64,000 nt of DNA, from assembly GCF_030733685.1 (NCBI RefSeq), contig NZ_JASHIM010000002.1, positions 124,001 through 188,000 of the forward strand. Direction: 5' to 3'. How positions within the stretch are numbered: the first letter of the stretch is position 1; each line of letters begins with the position of its first letter. The notes under the pieces are model-generated. The model was not told the origin of the DNA, did not search any database, and saw nothing but the letters and a program-made list of their open reading frames with translations. Source of the stretch: Roseovarius sp. MMSF_3281. Lineage in GTDB: Bacteria; Pseudomonadota; Alphaproteobacteria; Rhodobacterales; Rhodobacteraceae. The position numbers and the translations under genes are program-made. Below are positions 12,001 to 19,245 of this stretch, piece after piece.

Positions 12001-15000
12001 TGTGCCGGTGGCCGTGGATGACCGGATCGCGGCGGTCGAGGATACACCGCTCGAATTCGATCCGCGCGTCAACGATACCGATGCCGACGGCGACGCTCTG
12101 TCCATTACCGTGACCCGGGCGCCGGGGTCCGGCACCCTGACGCCGCTGGCCGATGGCACGCTGCGCTTTGTCCCCGCGCCCGACTTCTCGGGACAGGTCG
12201 ATTTCGAATATACCGTGTCGGATGGCACGGATGTTTCGGCCCCGGCGCGGGTCGTGATCGACGTGGCCCCACGCAATGATGCGCCACAGTTGACCGCCGT
12301 CGCGGATCAGACCCTCGCCGAAGGCGAAACGCTCAACCTCGGGCTGGCTGCCTCGGATGTGGACGATGCGCCTGCCGATCTACGGTACGGAGTGGTCAGT
12401 GGCCCGGCGGGGATGCAGGCCGATGCCGCCACCGGCGCGCTGAGTTGGACCGCGCCCGACGGACCGGCAAGCCATGACGTGACCGTGCGTGTGACCGACG
12501 CGGCGGGGGCTTCCTCTGAGCAGAGTTTCCGGGTCAGCGTCACCGACGTGGCGCCCCGGGTGATGCTCACCGGGCCGGCCACGGCCACCGCCGGACAGCC
12601 CTACGAGGTGCGCTTCGGCGTCACCGACCCGGGGGCCGACACGATTCAGGATTATCTCATCGACTGGGGGGATGGCAGCGCATTGGAAATGCTGCCGGGT
12701 AACGCAAGCCGGGCCAGCCATGTCTATTCCGGCACTTCGGCGCGCAGTATTACCCTCACCGCGGTGAACGAGGATGGACGTTTTGACGCCGCGCCGCTCT
12801 TGGTCAGCATGGCTGCCGCGCAACCCGAGTTCCAACAACAACCCGAGGTGCGCCTGCGGGAGGGCGACAGGCTTGCGTTGCGCCTCGCGGCCACCGATCC
12901 GGATACGCCGCCAGAGGATTTGCGGTTTGCGCTTGTCGATGGCCCGACGGGGATGCAGGTGGATGCCGCCACCGGCGCGATTGACTGGATGGCCCCGGAC
13001 GGCCCGGCGCGGCATGACGTAAAAGTCTCGGTGACGGACCCGGACGGCAACCGCGATCTTCTCGATTTTGCTGTCGAGGTTCGCAACGTGGCACCGGATA
13101 TTGGCGTCACCGGCCCGGATACGGTGCGGCCGGGGGAAACCTACAGCATCGACATCACCCACGCCGACCCCGGTGACGACACACCGCAACAGATCGTCGT
13201 GGATTGGGGCGATGGAACACCGCCCGAAACCCTGCCGGGTGACCGGCGCAGCGCACAGCATGTATATACCGCGCCCGGCGCGTTCGAGGTTGGCGTGACC
13301 CTGCAAGACGAGGATGGCGTTCATGACGCCGCGCCGCTTGCCGTGCTGGTGCGTCAACCGGCGGCAAACGCACCCCAGATCACCGGCTTCGAATCGGCGC
13401 CCGATGCGCTGACCGTGCGGTTCGATCGGGCGATCGACCCGGCGTCGGTGACTGGCCAGAGCGTGATCCTGCGTCAGGGTGGCGCGGTGGTGGATGGCGC
13501 GGTTTCCCTCGCGGCGGATGGCCTGTCATTGGAGTTCCGGCCCGATAGCGCGCTGGGCGCCGGGCGGTATGCACTGACACTTTCGGGGGGCGTGGACGGC
13601 GCGCAATCCCCGGCGGCACCTGTGATCCTTTCGGATGCGGGCGTGGCACTGGACGGCGATGGCAATGGCGTTGCTGGTGGCGACGCGGTCTTGCCCCTGC
13701 GCATCACCGCCGGGATGACCCCGCCACAGGCGCAGCCCGATGCGGTGCGCACCGCGCATGACACGCCGGTCACCCTGTCACCGCTCGACAATGACAGTGA
13801 CCCGGGCGGTGACGCGCTGAGCATGCGGCTGACCTCGCGGCCCCAGAACGGGACGGTTGCCCAAAATGCGGATGGCACGCTTACATTCACGCCCCGGCAG
13901 GGGTTCACGGGCACCGCGCGCTTTACCTACGTGGCCAGCGACGGGGAAGGCGAAAGCGCCCCCGCCGAGATCGCCGTGACGGTTGCGCCACCGGTCGCGC
14001 CCCCTGCGCGTGGTGGCGGAGGCGGCGGCGCCCCCGCTGCCCGCGCGCCGCAGGCATCGTTGCCACAGGTCTCGCTGTCGCCACAGGCCAGCCAGCCGCG
14101 CGCGCCCACGGGCGGTGCGGTTATCGCTGGCGATCTGGGCCTCAACGCCCTTGGCATCGCGGATATCCCGCCCGACGGCTGTGGCGCGCGCTCGGTCGGG
14201 CGTGCCGCGGGCTACGCGGTGTCGCTGCCCGCGCAAACCGACGCCGGCGCGCCGATGACACTTTCGCTTTCACCTGTGCATGGCAGCGCGCCGCGTATCA
14301 GCGGCGTGGTGGTCGATTGGGGCGATGGCAGCACCCCGGAAAACTTTGAGCCGGGGGCAAGGTCGGTGGATCATACCTATGACTCGGACGGGATTTACCG
14401 CGTCCGCGTGCGGCTGATGACGGATGAGGGCATCATGTCCACCGTGTTGATGGTCGTGGTCGGTCCACGGCCACCTTTGACGGTGGCGGATGTTACGGCA
14501 CAATCGGACAGCTTCTTGATCCGCTTCTCGCATGATCTCGACCTCATGGCCGCCTTTGCAGAAGACGCTGTCGTGCTTGTCGATCCGCAAGGCGTGCCGG
14601 TGCCCGGGAATCTCAAACCAGGCCCGACGCGCGACACGCTGACATTCTTCCCCTCCGATACCGATACGATGCTGCAACCGGGGGCCCGTCTCAGGATCGG
14701 GTCATCGGGCGCGGTCGAGGATATACTGGGCTGCCGTCTCGATGGCGATGGCGACGGTCGGCCCGGCGGGACTTTCTCGGTTGAATTGCCGGTGTCGGAC
14801 ACGGCGATGGCGCCCGAGGTTTCGTTGGAAGGCGTCGCAGAGGCCGAGGCGCCAGCGCCGGGAACCTTCCGCTTTGCCGCGCCCGGGGACGGTGTCCTGC
14901 GTGTCGAGGCCAGCGGGACGGTGTTGCGCCACGCGCGGGCCGATGGGGCATTGGCCCTCCCGCGCGGGGATGGTGCGATCGAAATGGCGGTCAACGCCGG

Positions 15001-15262
15001 TGCCGAGGTCGAGGTTGCCGCCACACCGCCAGAGGGGCTGTCGCTTACCCCGGCCACTCTTGGCGTACAGATGCAAGGAATGGACGACGCGCTGCTGACC
15101 TTCGCTGCGCTTGCCCCGGCCATGGGCCGGTTCGCGTTGCGCGATGGGCCTGCGCTACGGAGGGCACCGCAGAAAAAGGCGCAGGCTGCCGCCGGTCTGA
15201 GCGGTCGGGCGGCCATGCTACGGGTACCCACATCCCGGGGGTCGGCACCACCCGATGTCTGA
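2..15262 (+). CDS. Giant multidomain Ig/cadherin/PKD-repeat surface protein (5' end outside window)
   Basis: The frame is open from the first bases of the window, so the N-terminus and any signal are missing; about 5,086 residues are visible. In order I see Ig-like (He_PIG type, with recurrent LRWTP/LEWTP strands) repeats to about 2330; an RHS/YD-like stretch at 3340-3650; a dockerin-like pair of Asp/Asn-rich loops at 3998-4123; a Big_2-like domain near 4735-4965; a hydrophobic Ala/Gly/Leu segment at 5437-5580; and a propeller-like region with SDDGTRLYVS strands around 6130-7530. Next come a lipase-like region (SHGF near 8165, GHNRG at 8519-8533), an HEMGHALGLPD zinc motif at 11284-11316, two tandem-95/cadherin-like repeats (12000-12270, 13740-13990) and three PKD-like DWGDG strands near 12660, 13200 and 14320. 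A Gly/Pro/Ala linker lies near 14010-14110. I see no RTX repeats or sortase signal. It overlaps the next gene by 8 bp. An extracellular or cell-surface role is inferred; the substrate or partner is unknown. Confidence 0.93.
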   Translation, partial: FTLEVADGNCAPVFGTLPDEVVLREGQPFGLQVPVNDADGDRVTVVADGLPPGAEWNAATRELRWTPEEGQRGFYGDLRLIAEDGAGRTIHRLPIRVTVGAAPPELTAPRDVAAEEGRKVAIRLGGSGGAGETLRFLALENSLPSGAQLNPRTGVLEWTPGYDQAGAYDVVLGLTDGTATVRREMTVTVAAAEAPPVFLDLDGWQVAEGQPIAIPVFAYDPDNPLYRPPDRQPDGSLSEVDIPPTVEVRAVSGLPQGAVLDTEAMELRWTPGHLQAGEYEIVLEAVDTGGPQPITVRDTLTLVVTEANVAPVPQAPARTTLAGGTTRSIDIAAPDPEGGAVTLYLADSFTGRPPPDFVTLVDNGDGTGRITLAPAPEDRGVIQLRLVAEDAEGGYADTVFGIEVTADNLAPRIGPLFDAVATTGDPLSLLLPISDPDGEIPDLTLSGLPAAATLDAAGPGQYALNWTPGAGDAGDYDVEILTRDGDGLEARGSFHLKVRAANDAPVIGPIGDREVAAGSELRFEVPAQDLDGDILNFMASNLPDGAHFDRQSGVFRWTPDRSQSGPHGVTFTASDGLKAASETVTLTVTAPNSAPVFTPVLPQVVREGNELRALVSAADPEGDPLRLEMLNAPEGVSFDPDAGLVEWLTGFEDAGNYTLRFRATDAAGLSADLTLPLTVTDVNRAPTLDAPDGTFAVGEARVLNLEATDPDGDTLSYELSDGPAGMTLDPATGEISWTPVPGQAGEHLAVFTVTDGQATTQVAAVYRVAALPVTPQVRVEVTPGFPAQPGLPVLIRPVVSGLDPVALSEITVEGETLERDALGRFVWTPETPGRFTAQVRVVDEAGRETRLEHVLKVRDPADKAAPEVALDPLPRGGLVTEAFDLTGRIDDSNLDTWRIELIDRASGAVRRLAEGTGPANGTLARIDPSSLPDGFHALRVTATDMGGRRAIREAALEVLAPDKAARPQLTVPLGQVDLDGFDFDLVQAYDALDLGTDPAKDRVAQGWRLRGVDLRLVSEAPTTGQESNGLFAPLPRGTRVQVDLPDGTRAGFTFVPRVETLAGQDVLRPEWRPDPAAQGWSLETAEARLIEKGGRFYVGGSNVPYNPAAPGSDGDDYRLTGPDGTQWSIDSSRGVTRIERPDGQVLYVSDGGLYGSDGSSVQFTRDAADRIERIEGAGVSRVHRFGAGGRLDLAFDLETGQAARYGYDAEGRMILSVAGDGTGTHWLNGAPEPILTDLGGLSDLAPRSLTLDGGGVVALSLTPGELESTASGSVFLRAELEGQATMTLNGRVPVAETVTASGRTVMFEVTRAGLSALRLDGNGDVTLQLAPVGDIDGDRDVDGDDSAAFGAGRDVNGDGAVDRADRAAFNAMFGLAANSAPSLDPARDALKTWVDLPVDIDLSGQISDPDGDAVYFTVLGAEGGALEMTGSNGVVFTPETGRTQTATIRLGVTDGYGPLRELALPVEISDAALLSLDFEDREIVFDAEGQFADISLLADFADAEDIRVSGGWAGLTLDDGDTVTLEDGRLTAVAPGHDVLRAQRGDIGAATAVGLLDPQDSEALITFVGGIDAYPDAVTLLPSGGTRQIVTSLGTLGRRFVGDAAEGTRYQVGDARILSVDEDGLMTALAPGETTVTVIHAYGEETLTVRVAAPLAEAKVDEEGGIVEAPGGVSLGFAPGAFAEETDVTVQALDATATAPTAQIPDVFEPFAAFDFDYDGNLNADPGAPVQIAVEAPGLEEGDEVAFFQKIELPTGPNGEMEVHWGVFDTGRVGADGVARSASPPFPGLTDRGQVLAARQGMPMKPIVLQPAVAADAIGLLAMAVPFAALGLPGLMVGLAVAGTLSASAVLVPAAAQAANYEIYQEFANREITSVPQYTELDPGFGPTFVEFDTVDDPLEPRVIDDQVAAGPFTNAQRPEITEAGLVDSTNLFSSIRLEGTLFMDDVQLEARDGEFSAEDIRDSRIRLRFQGEDRFIYGADFVDVALTAASNSQRFTNVIEAKLPTDILIGQTSIYVERLVNPGRYPPEGPWPEDAQYVSSHPVRLSSAGGLAFVSSRPRPGEAASAYIDVIERGSITQGTADRVVSRVPLPGNIEGDRIIDMVASQGDAALYVLTPSGVRIFDTIAMRFVDLDGSDGPFDFVGIPGGRVADFTAAPDGSALYAAARDKVYRIELRRGQPDYLQAKAIGSVNASYSDLDSLFQNVGLQPFNQIHEIELNADGTRLFALAPIYPEGASPNLTDRETEGEIYVFDVDPAKMGEMVEVDGAQLPAFGRRLQMEALPPDGGQRTEGGYLSERGNLVVQWNPKYLGRTGENDVMLMTAFGNSTDGLKRLRIVENDPENFQLRLERVMATIEPYQDQELEEMNRGLVRNQFNAWGWNAEGVFRFFPTVGTSRQPFDLDIQTATDMVILPDASYAFVADAGTRPWYSNELQIQIENQTQVGGKIGIIQDPLGLNAGPRFLGSTTPLPRQWLREIALSDDGTRLYVSVTNADNVLVYDVANLILAANNSGNDIDLRRFPVDHQDNAGNPLAGVQVNLPGIDSNKPGQIALNKRATLTLDEPPQPIVVHGDNSEELTLGFEFNARDLPLDKRTARLFLSQLTNGQGLFPIDAPSLVDREGEFDEQVPDWNPGRIFTTPEGDPLKAGYSYRVNQLGKLVETGRIDDTRVEVTFDARFNEVLTSGQVYYWGVQIANSTERASSTFQTAARPAEGTYGPVTVLSHGFQFWPSSLDTFLDGALEQPEEIENLARLIARSSGGATILAYDKASGDWVNRVTGKRNSDALEPGKPVILLSDWVKEADITDEGFAEAAADSIFASLMALDLETNGELLKSPLHFIGHNRGAVVNSEMIQRLGVHRPDVTDIHMTTLDPFDQKQASLKIPFKDIVLLGKNINDAITAATAAATAVSTVAGGGAVTAGAGLTAIVKQRALSKAIEKVIDVADTLGIKISTIDWDDFKDPDIKRWGNVGFADNYYQTAAKVKRDTSFDPNADFDIVGTGSTVINNILDKLKVPGPFTFSANGRGTGQNWNFDLDLTKGATGFDKDDITLPGGISFGFGGPTDRVLSWYAGTIHTGITRFGDSAIPRTDRSIGQRITSMGYVTDQRFDAKGWYAVRPVSLSNSTALSGMRNEVVRAAPDNTTVPGVIQEGTGQGWFYSVSGGGDVWRPGTRSAVREPVTNDNSEQGKIVGEPVPDVFNGNFEHGTKQSLFNLFLSKIDLQSFLDERAGDDPGKRAQLKALVSGTASGFGRFPLSYELPGWSFHGGEGFTIGLGELEDVPFDLSADVAGLFVTETSAGAVFGQLMNKVGDVLADKLFDAAFKQIQTRLVLRDYDIPNDPNWASYQALVQQANDEGTVANKRAKALGDAYKLVDGLLQQPGLKDAFLKNKVFPDYVDPSKEVSLEDLVKIGENGKANPFGVEAARAYVKEAIKYYTTGKGSIFGQSDKALLMGGQTILKTALKSFDDFNPVAQLFGNFFDTDKLIDAVVDKVAEFDRIVHNRFYVPPSGANYISFETVAPLILTDAKLEYFLIEQGTDPDSVVDGNSPGVVDHDTVTLDPGVFSREQHIVQLSSAVDEGVYTLMFRQVGFEAPDGSASVLPPQDGSAESDAITQFVQNASDAVETAADTISQIFFLDDITLLGTAAEAAQQAARAGAGTGRTVTQTEAQVLAGWARDLWADSGLTTDTALSALDDLRLVVADLPGTLLAQVEGEVLTIDSDGAGAGWFVDPTPQAHEEFTSDADDWLMRGEAGMGHDLLTVLAHEMGHALGLPDIPLAEAPERLMSGVIETGTRRLPSVADFAQGVMPDLTATGLQAARGAPTNMDFVNGDFSVPAGVSAGWDLAGAARIDNGTGVVDEGSGGFSGLSQSVLRAAGADSIAFTLSDITLGAQAGRAPDALEVMLRDDTAAAVVSQVQGLGGTDALLSVQVDGRVFFGPGVSVSGVAASGDMADLSQPLEVTVDLSSVPVGNALHLGFDLLGFGAQDSSYRVDDVQVVLPDNAVPVAVDDRIAAVEDTPLEFDPRVNDTDADGDALSITVTRAPGSGTLTPLADGTLRFVPAPDFSGQVDFEYTVSDGTDVSAPARVVIDVAPRNDAPQLTAVADQTLAEGETLNLGLAASDVDDAPADLRYGVVSGPAGMQADAATGALSWTAPDGPASHDVTVRVTDAAGASSEQSFRVSVTDVAPRVMLTGPATATAGQPYEVRFGVTDPGADTIQDYLIDWGDGSALEMLPGNASRASHVYSGTSARSITLTAVNEDGRFDAAPLLVSMAAAQPEFQQQPEVRLREGDRLALRLAATDPDTPPEDLRFALVDGPTGMQVDAATGAIDWMAPDGPARHDVKVSVTDPDGNRDLLDFAVEVRNVAPDIGVTGPDTVRPGETYSIDITHADPGDDTPQQIVVDWGDGTPPETLPGDRRSAQHVYTAPGAFEVGVTLQDEDGVHDAAPLAVLVRQPAANAPQITGFESAPDALTVRFDRAIDPASVTGQSVILRQGGAVVDGAVSLAADGLSLEFRPDSALGAGRYALTLSGGVDGAQSPAAPVILSDAGVALDGDGNGVAGGDAVLPLRITAGMTPPQAQPDAVRTAHDTPVTLSPLDNDSDPGGDALSMRLTSRPQNGTVAQNADGTLTFTPRQGFTGTARFTYVASDGEGESAPAEIAVTVAPPVAPPARGGGGGGAPAARAPQASLPQVSLSPQASQPRAPTGGAVIAGDLGLNALGIADIPPDGCGARSVGRAAGYAVSLPAQTDAGAPMTLSLSPVHGSAPRISGVVVDWGDGSTPENFEPGARSVDHTYDSDGIYRVRVRLMTDEGIMSTVLMVVVGPRPPLTVADVTAQSDSFLIRFSHDLDLMAAFAEDAVVLVDPQGVPVPGNLKPGPTRDTLTFFPSDTDTMLQPGARLRIGSSGAVEDILGCRLDGDGDGRPGGTFSVELPVSDTAMAPEVSLEGVAEAEAPAPGTFRFAAPGDGVLRVEASGTVLRHARADGALALPRGDGAIEMAVNAGAEVEVAATPPEGLSLTPATLGVQMQGMDDALLTFAALAPAMGRFALRDGPALRRAPQKKAQAAAGLSGRAAMLRVPTSRGSAPPDV

Positions 15263-17099
15263 CGGAAATTTTCAGAAGACGACCGAGGCGGCCTTGTCCG
15301 ACCATGCCGGGCGCGACGGCGCGCGTGGCGCGTTTTACCGCGCGACGGATCAGGCGGCTTTCCTGCGCGGATGGTCGGCCTTCGTGGCCGAGGCCCATCC
15401 CGGTCTGCGCCGTCTGGTGGTCATGGCCGAGGATGAAGGCGGCGGTGCGTTTCGTCCGGTCTCGGTCTGGCCCGAGGAAGATGCCGATATTTCGGGGCTG
15501 AGCGAGGTGATCATCGCGGCGGCGGATGCCGAAGGCGCGGTAATCGCAGCCAGTGGCGCACCCTGCGTGGCGGTTCCGGTGCATTTCGAAAACGGCCTTG
15601 CCGCCATCGTTGCCGGAGAAACCGCCAAGGAGGTCCGCGCGCTTACCCCCGTCCTGGAGATGGCCGCGGGCTGGCTGGCGGCGCGGCTTTGGGAAGGGCG
15701 CGCGCGCGATCTTGGCGCGCGGCATGGGCAGGCGGTGGTGGCACTCGATTCGCTGGCCGTGCTGGCCGCCGAGCGACGTGCGCCCGATGCGGCGGCGGCC
15801 TTGGTCAACGAGCTCGTCTCGCGTTTTGACCTCACCCGCGCCAGTATCGCCTTCGTGCGTGGGCGTCCGGGCAAAACCGCGCGGCTAAAGCTTGCGGCTG
15901 TCTCGCGCGCCGCGTGGTTCCGTCGGCGGGGCAAGTTGGCCCGCAGTTTCGAAAACGCCATGGAGGAGGCCCTGCAACAGTTCGAGTCGGTGGTGCTGCC
16001 GCAACCCGATAACCGGCGCACCATGGTCGATGCGGCCCATGGCGACCTGCGTGATGAAACCGGCGCGGCAGGGCTGGCGACGGTCTTGTTGTACGACGGC
16101 GATATCCCGGCCGGGGCCATCACCGTCGAGGCCGACGCGCCGTTGAACGATGAAACGCTGACCCGTATCGAAGCGGTGGCCGCACTCGCCGGGCCGGTTC
16201 TGGGTCTCAAACGGCGGCAGAATGCCTGGATCGCCGGGCGCGGGGCCGACATGGCCGGGCGGGGCCTGAGGGCGCTTTTCGGGCGGCACCGGCCGTCTTA
16301 TCGCCTTGCTGCGGTGGTGATTCTGGCTCTGCTCATCGCGCCCTTCGTGATCCATGGACCGCTGCGGGTGACAGCCGACGCCGTTCTCGAAGGCATTGGT
16401 CAGCAGGCGGCGACCGCGCCGGTTGCGGGCTTTATCGCCGAGGCCCCGCTACGGGCGGGCGACAAGGTGCAAAAAGGCGATCTGTTGCTGCAGCTTGACG
16501 ACCGTGACCTGCGGCTCGAGGCGCAACGCTGGCGCAGCGAACTGGCGCAGCTGCGCCAGCAGGAGCGTCAGGCACTGGCCGGGGGCGAACGGGCCGAAAG
16601 CACCCTGATCGCCGCGCAGGTCGCCCAGGCCGAAGCGCAACTGGCGCTGGCCGCGGCACAGCTTGAACGCACGCGCATCAACGCGCCGATCTCGGGCGTG
16701 ATCCTGTCGGGCGATCATGCGGGCCGTATCGGTGCACCGGTCGAGCAGGGCGAACTGATGTACGAGATCGCGCCTGAAGACGCGGTGCGCGCGGCCCTGC
16801 GCGTGGACGAACGCGACGTGGCGCTGGTCGAGGCCGGGCAAGAGGGAACGCTGGCGCTTGCGGCGCGCCCCGGGCTTCGCCTGCCGCTCGAGGTTTCGGC
16901 GGTGGTGCCCGTCGCCGAGGCGCGGCCTGACGGAACGGGCTTTCGCGCCGAGGCGCGGCTCCAGCCGGGCGAGGCCGAACTTCTGCCCGGAATGGAGGGC
17001 GTGGCGCGCGTCACCGTCGGCGAGGCAAGTTATGCCGCGATCCTGACCCGGCGCTTGCGGGACTGGGCGGGCCTGACCATCTGGCGGTGGAGCCCCTGA
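15255..17099 (+). CDS. GAF domain-transmembrane-HlyD-type adaptor protein
   Basis: The protein has 614 residues. The N-terminal ~340 residues have no signal peptide and look like a cytoplasmic GAF-type domain (about residues 150-330). One membrane segment follows (about 350-370). After it comes a periplasmic HlyD/membrane-fusion module: a biotinyl-lipoyl half (about 391-415, GFIAEAPLRAGDKVQKGD), an Ala/Gln/Glu-rich coiled-coil hairpin, the second lipoyl half (RINAPISGVI) and a beta-barrel. HlyD proteins normally bridge an inner-membrane pump to the outer membrane. A cytoplasmic GAF domain on one is unusual and suggests ligand or redox sensing, which is inferred. The start ATG lies within the stop of the giant gene (8-bp overlap), implying translational coupling and joint function. 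Confidence 0.88.
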   Translation: MSDGNFQKTTEAALSDHAGRDGARGAFYRATDQAAFLRGWSAFVAEAHPGLRRLVVMAEDEGGGAFRPVSVWPEEDADISGLSEVIIAAADAEGAVIAASGAPCVAVPVHFENGLAAIVAGETAKEVRALTPVLEMAAGWLAARLWEGRARDLGARHGQAVVALDSLAVLAAERRAPDAAAALVNELVSRFDLTRASIAFVRGRPGKTARLKLAAVSRAAWFRRRGKLARSFENAMEEALQQFESVVLPQPDNRRTMVDAAHGDLRDETGAAGLATVLLYDGDIPAGAITVEADAPLNDETLTRIEAVAALAGPVLGLKRRQNAWIAGRGADMAGRGLRALFGRHRPSYRLAAVVILALLIAPFVIHGPLRVTADAVLEGIGQQAATAPVAGFIAEAPLRAGDKVQKGDLLLQLDDRDLRLEAQRWRSELAQLRQQERQALAGGERAESTLIAAQVAQAEAQLALAAAQLERTRINAPISGVILSGDHAGRIGAPVEQGELMYEIAPEDAVRAALRVDERDVALVEAGQEGTLALAARPGLRLPLEVSAVVPVAEARPDGTGFRAEARLQPGEAELLPGMEGVARVTVGEASYAAILTRRLRDWAGLTIWRWSP

Positions 17100-17100
17100 G

Positions 17101-19245
17101 ATGGAGCGGTTCTTCTCGGATCGCTGGTATCGTGTGGCCGATCTCGCCCCTCGGCTGCGCGACGGGTTGCGCATTGAACGACAGCGCATCGGCGGGCTGG
17201 TTTTCTATGTCCTGTCCGACCCGCTGACCGGCCGGACCCACCGTGTCGATCCGGCGGGCGCATTGTTCCTGCGGTTTCTCAATGGCCGCCGCAGCGTGGC
17301 CGACATCTGGGATGAACTGATGGACCGGTTGGAATCCGAGGCCCCGTCGCAGGAGGACGTGGTCGACCTTCTGGCGGCCTTGCACCATGCCGACCTTCTG
17401 GATTCCCACGAGGCGCCGGACCTTGCCGAACTGGCCGAACGGCGGGGCAAGCAGGACCGCGCGTTGCTACGTCAGAACGTCATGGGGCCGATGTCGTTTC
17501 GCATTCCGCTTTTTGATCCCGATGCATTGATCCGGGCGACGTTGCCGTTGGTGCGGCCATTGGTTTCGGCGGCGGGTTTCGTGGCGTGGCTGGTGCTGAT
17601 CACATGGGCCGGCGCCGGCGCACTTGCCGAGTGGCAGACCTTGAGTTCCGCCTTTGCCGATATGGTCTGGACCGCCTCCAGCTTCGCGATTATCGCCGTG
17701 ACCTACGTCCTTATGAAGATACTGCACGAGTTCGGGCACGGCTGGACCGCGCGCCGCTTCGGCACCCCGGTGCACGAGTTCGGGATCATGTTCCTCGTCT
17801 TCATGCCCGTGCCTTACGTCGATGCCTCGGCCTCGGCGGCGTTACCGTCGCGGTGGCAGCGCGCGGCGGTGGCGCTGGCCGGGATCGTGGTCGAGACGAC
17901 GCTGGCCGCGCTGGCATTTTTCCTGTGGCGCGACATGGAACCGGGGCCGCTGCGCGCCGCCCTTTACAACGTGATGCTGATCGGCGGTATCTCGACGCTC
18001 TTTGTCAACGGTAACCCGCTGTTGAAATTCGACGGGTACTTTGTGTTCTCGGATGTGATCGGCGTGCCCAATCTGGCCCAGCGGGCAACCAAGTGGTGGG
18101 GCGAAATGGTGCAGGCACGGCTTTTCGGCGCCGAAGGGGTGCGCCGGTCGCCCTCGACCCCCTATGAACGGGTGGTTTTCGCGATCTATGCGCCACTGGC
18201 CTTTGCGTATCGCGTGGTCCTGTCCATCACCATCGCCTTGCTGGTGTCGTCGATGCTGTTCATCGTCGGTGTGATCCTTGCCATCTGGTCGTTGACCCTG
18301 TCTCTGGGGCGGCCCGTGGGCAAGGCGCTTTGGCACCTTTTCACCGCGCCTGTCCTGCGTCCGGTGCGGGGCCGTGCATTGGCGGTCACGGGGGGCGTTA
18401 CTGCCCTGATCCTCGGGGGGCTTTTCCTGTGGCCGACCCCGGATGTGACCCGCGCCACGGGCGTTGTCTGGATGCCGCCCGACGCTGCGCTGCGCGCGGA
18501 AGAACCCGGTCGTATTGACAGGGTCTTGGCCGCCGCCGGTGCCCGGGTGCGGAAGGCCGCGCCGATCGTGATGCTTGACAATCCCCTGGCCGAAACCCGG
18601 TTGGAGGCGCTGCGCTGGCGGGTTGAGGAATTGCGCCAGAGCGTGCGCCGCTACGAGGTGTCAGAGCCCGCCGCCGTCGTCATTGCCCGGCTGGAGCTTG
18701 AGGCCGCCCGTCGCAACCTCACCCGCGAGCGGCAAAAGCACGATGCGGCGCTGCTGAGGGCAGGGCGAACTGGGTATTTCCGGCCGGTGCGCCCGGTCGA
18801 AGACATGCCCGGGCGTTACGTCAAAGCCGGCGAATTGCTGGGTCATGTGCTGCCGGCCCGGGCGCGAAAGGTGCGGCTTGTGGTGACACAGGCCGATGTC
18901 GACGCGGTGGAGCGCGGGGTTCGCGCCGTCGAGATCGTTTTGCCCGGAACCGGCGGTGATGCGATGCCTGGAACGCTGCCACGGCCGGTCGAGGCTGGGG
19001 CCTTTCGCCTGCCGTCGCCGGCCTTGGGGCTGGGCGCGGGCGGGTCCATCGCCACGGACCCGTCCGACCGCGAGGGCCTGCGCAGCATGACCCGGCTTTT
19101 CCAGTACGAGACCGACCTGCCGCCAGAGAATGACGCCCCCTTCGGACAACGCGTTCACCTGCGCCTGATCCACGACGCAAGGCCCTTGGGGCTGCAGGCG
19201 CTTGATGCCTTGCGCCGCGGTTTTCTGGGGGGCTTCGATGTCTGA
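17101..19245 (+). CDS. PqqD-like/M50 site-2-protease-type/HlyD-like membrane protein
   Basis: The protein has 714 residues and starts 1 bp after the previous stop. Residues ~1-100 resemble the PqqD/RRE fold, which in other systems binds a peptide leader. A polytopic membrane region follows with the M50 metallopeptidase motif HEFGH at 209-213 and a second conserved segment NPLLKFDGYF (Asp311), the expected third zinc ligand. About eight hydrophobic segments are visible. From about residue 450 the protein continues as a HlyD-like lipoyl/coiled-coil domain (EEPGRIDRVLAAAGARVRK). M50 enzymes cut substrates within the membrane. Because both zinc-binding motifs are intact, proteolysis is possible, but the protein could instead act mainly as a channel-like partner of the adaptor and the SecA-like protein. 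The function is inferred from the fusion and operon context. Confidence 0.87.
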   Translation: MERFFSDRWYRVADLAPRLRDGLRIERQRIGGLVFYVLSDPLTGRTHRVDPAGALFLRFLNGRRSVADIWDELMDRLESEAPSQEDVVDLLAALHHADLLDSHEAPDLAELAERRGKQDRALLRQNVMGPMSFRIPLFDPDALIRATLPLVRPLVSAAGFVAWLVLITWAGAGALAEWQTLSSAFADMVWTASSFAIIAVTYVLMKILHEFGHGWTARRFGTPVHEFGIMFLVFMPVPYVDASASAALPSRWQRAAVALAGIVVETTLAALAFFLWRDMEPGPLRAALYNVMLIGGISTLFVNGNPLLKFDGYFVFSDVIGVPNLAQRATKWWGEMVQARLFGAEGVRRSPSTPYERVVFAIYAPLAFAYRVVLSITIALLVSSMLFIVGVILAIWSLTLSLGRPVGKALWHLFTAPVLRPVRGRALAVTGGVTALILGGLFLWPTPDVTRATGVVWMPPDAALRAEEPGRIDRVLAAAGARVRKAAPIVMLDNPLAETRLEALRWRVEELRQSVRRYEVSEPAAVVIARLELEAARRNLTRERQKHDAALLRAGRTGYFRPVRPVEDMPGRYVKAGELLGHVLPARARKVRLVVTQADVDAVERGVRAVEIVLPGTGGDAMPGTLPRPVEAGAFRLPSPALGLGAGGSIATDPSDREGLRSMTRLFQYETDLPPENDAPFGQRVHLRLIHDARPLGLQALDALRRGFLGGFDV

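Noticed and set aside
2..15262. The giant protein as an ordinary RTX adhesin of type I secretion
   Set aside because: No GGxGxD nonapeptide repeats are visible, and no ABC transporter or TolC-like gene is present; the unseen N-terminus leaves some doubt.
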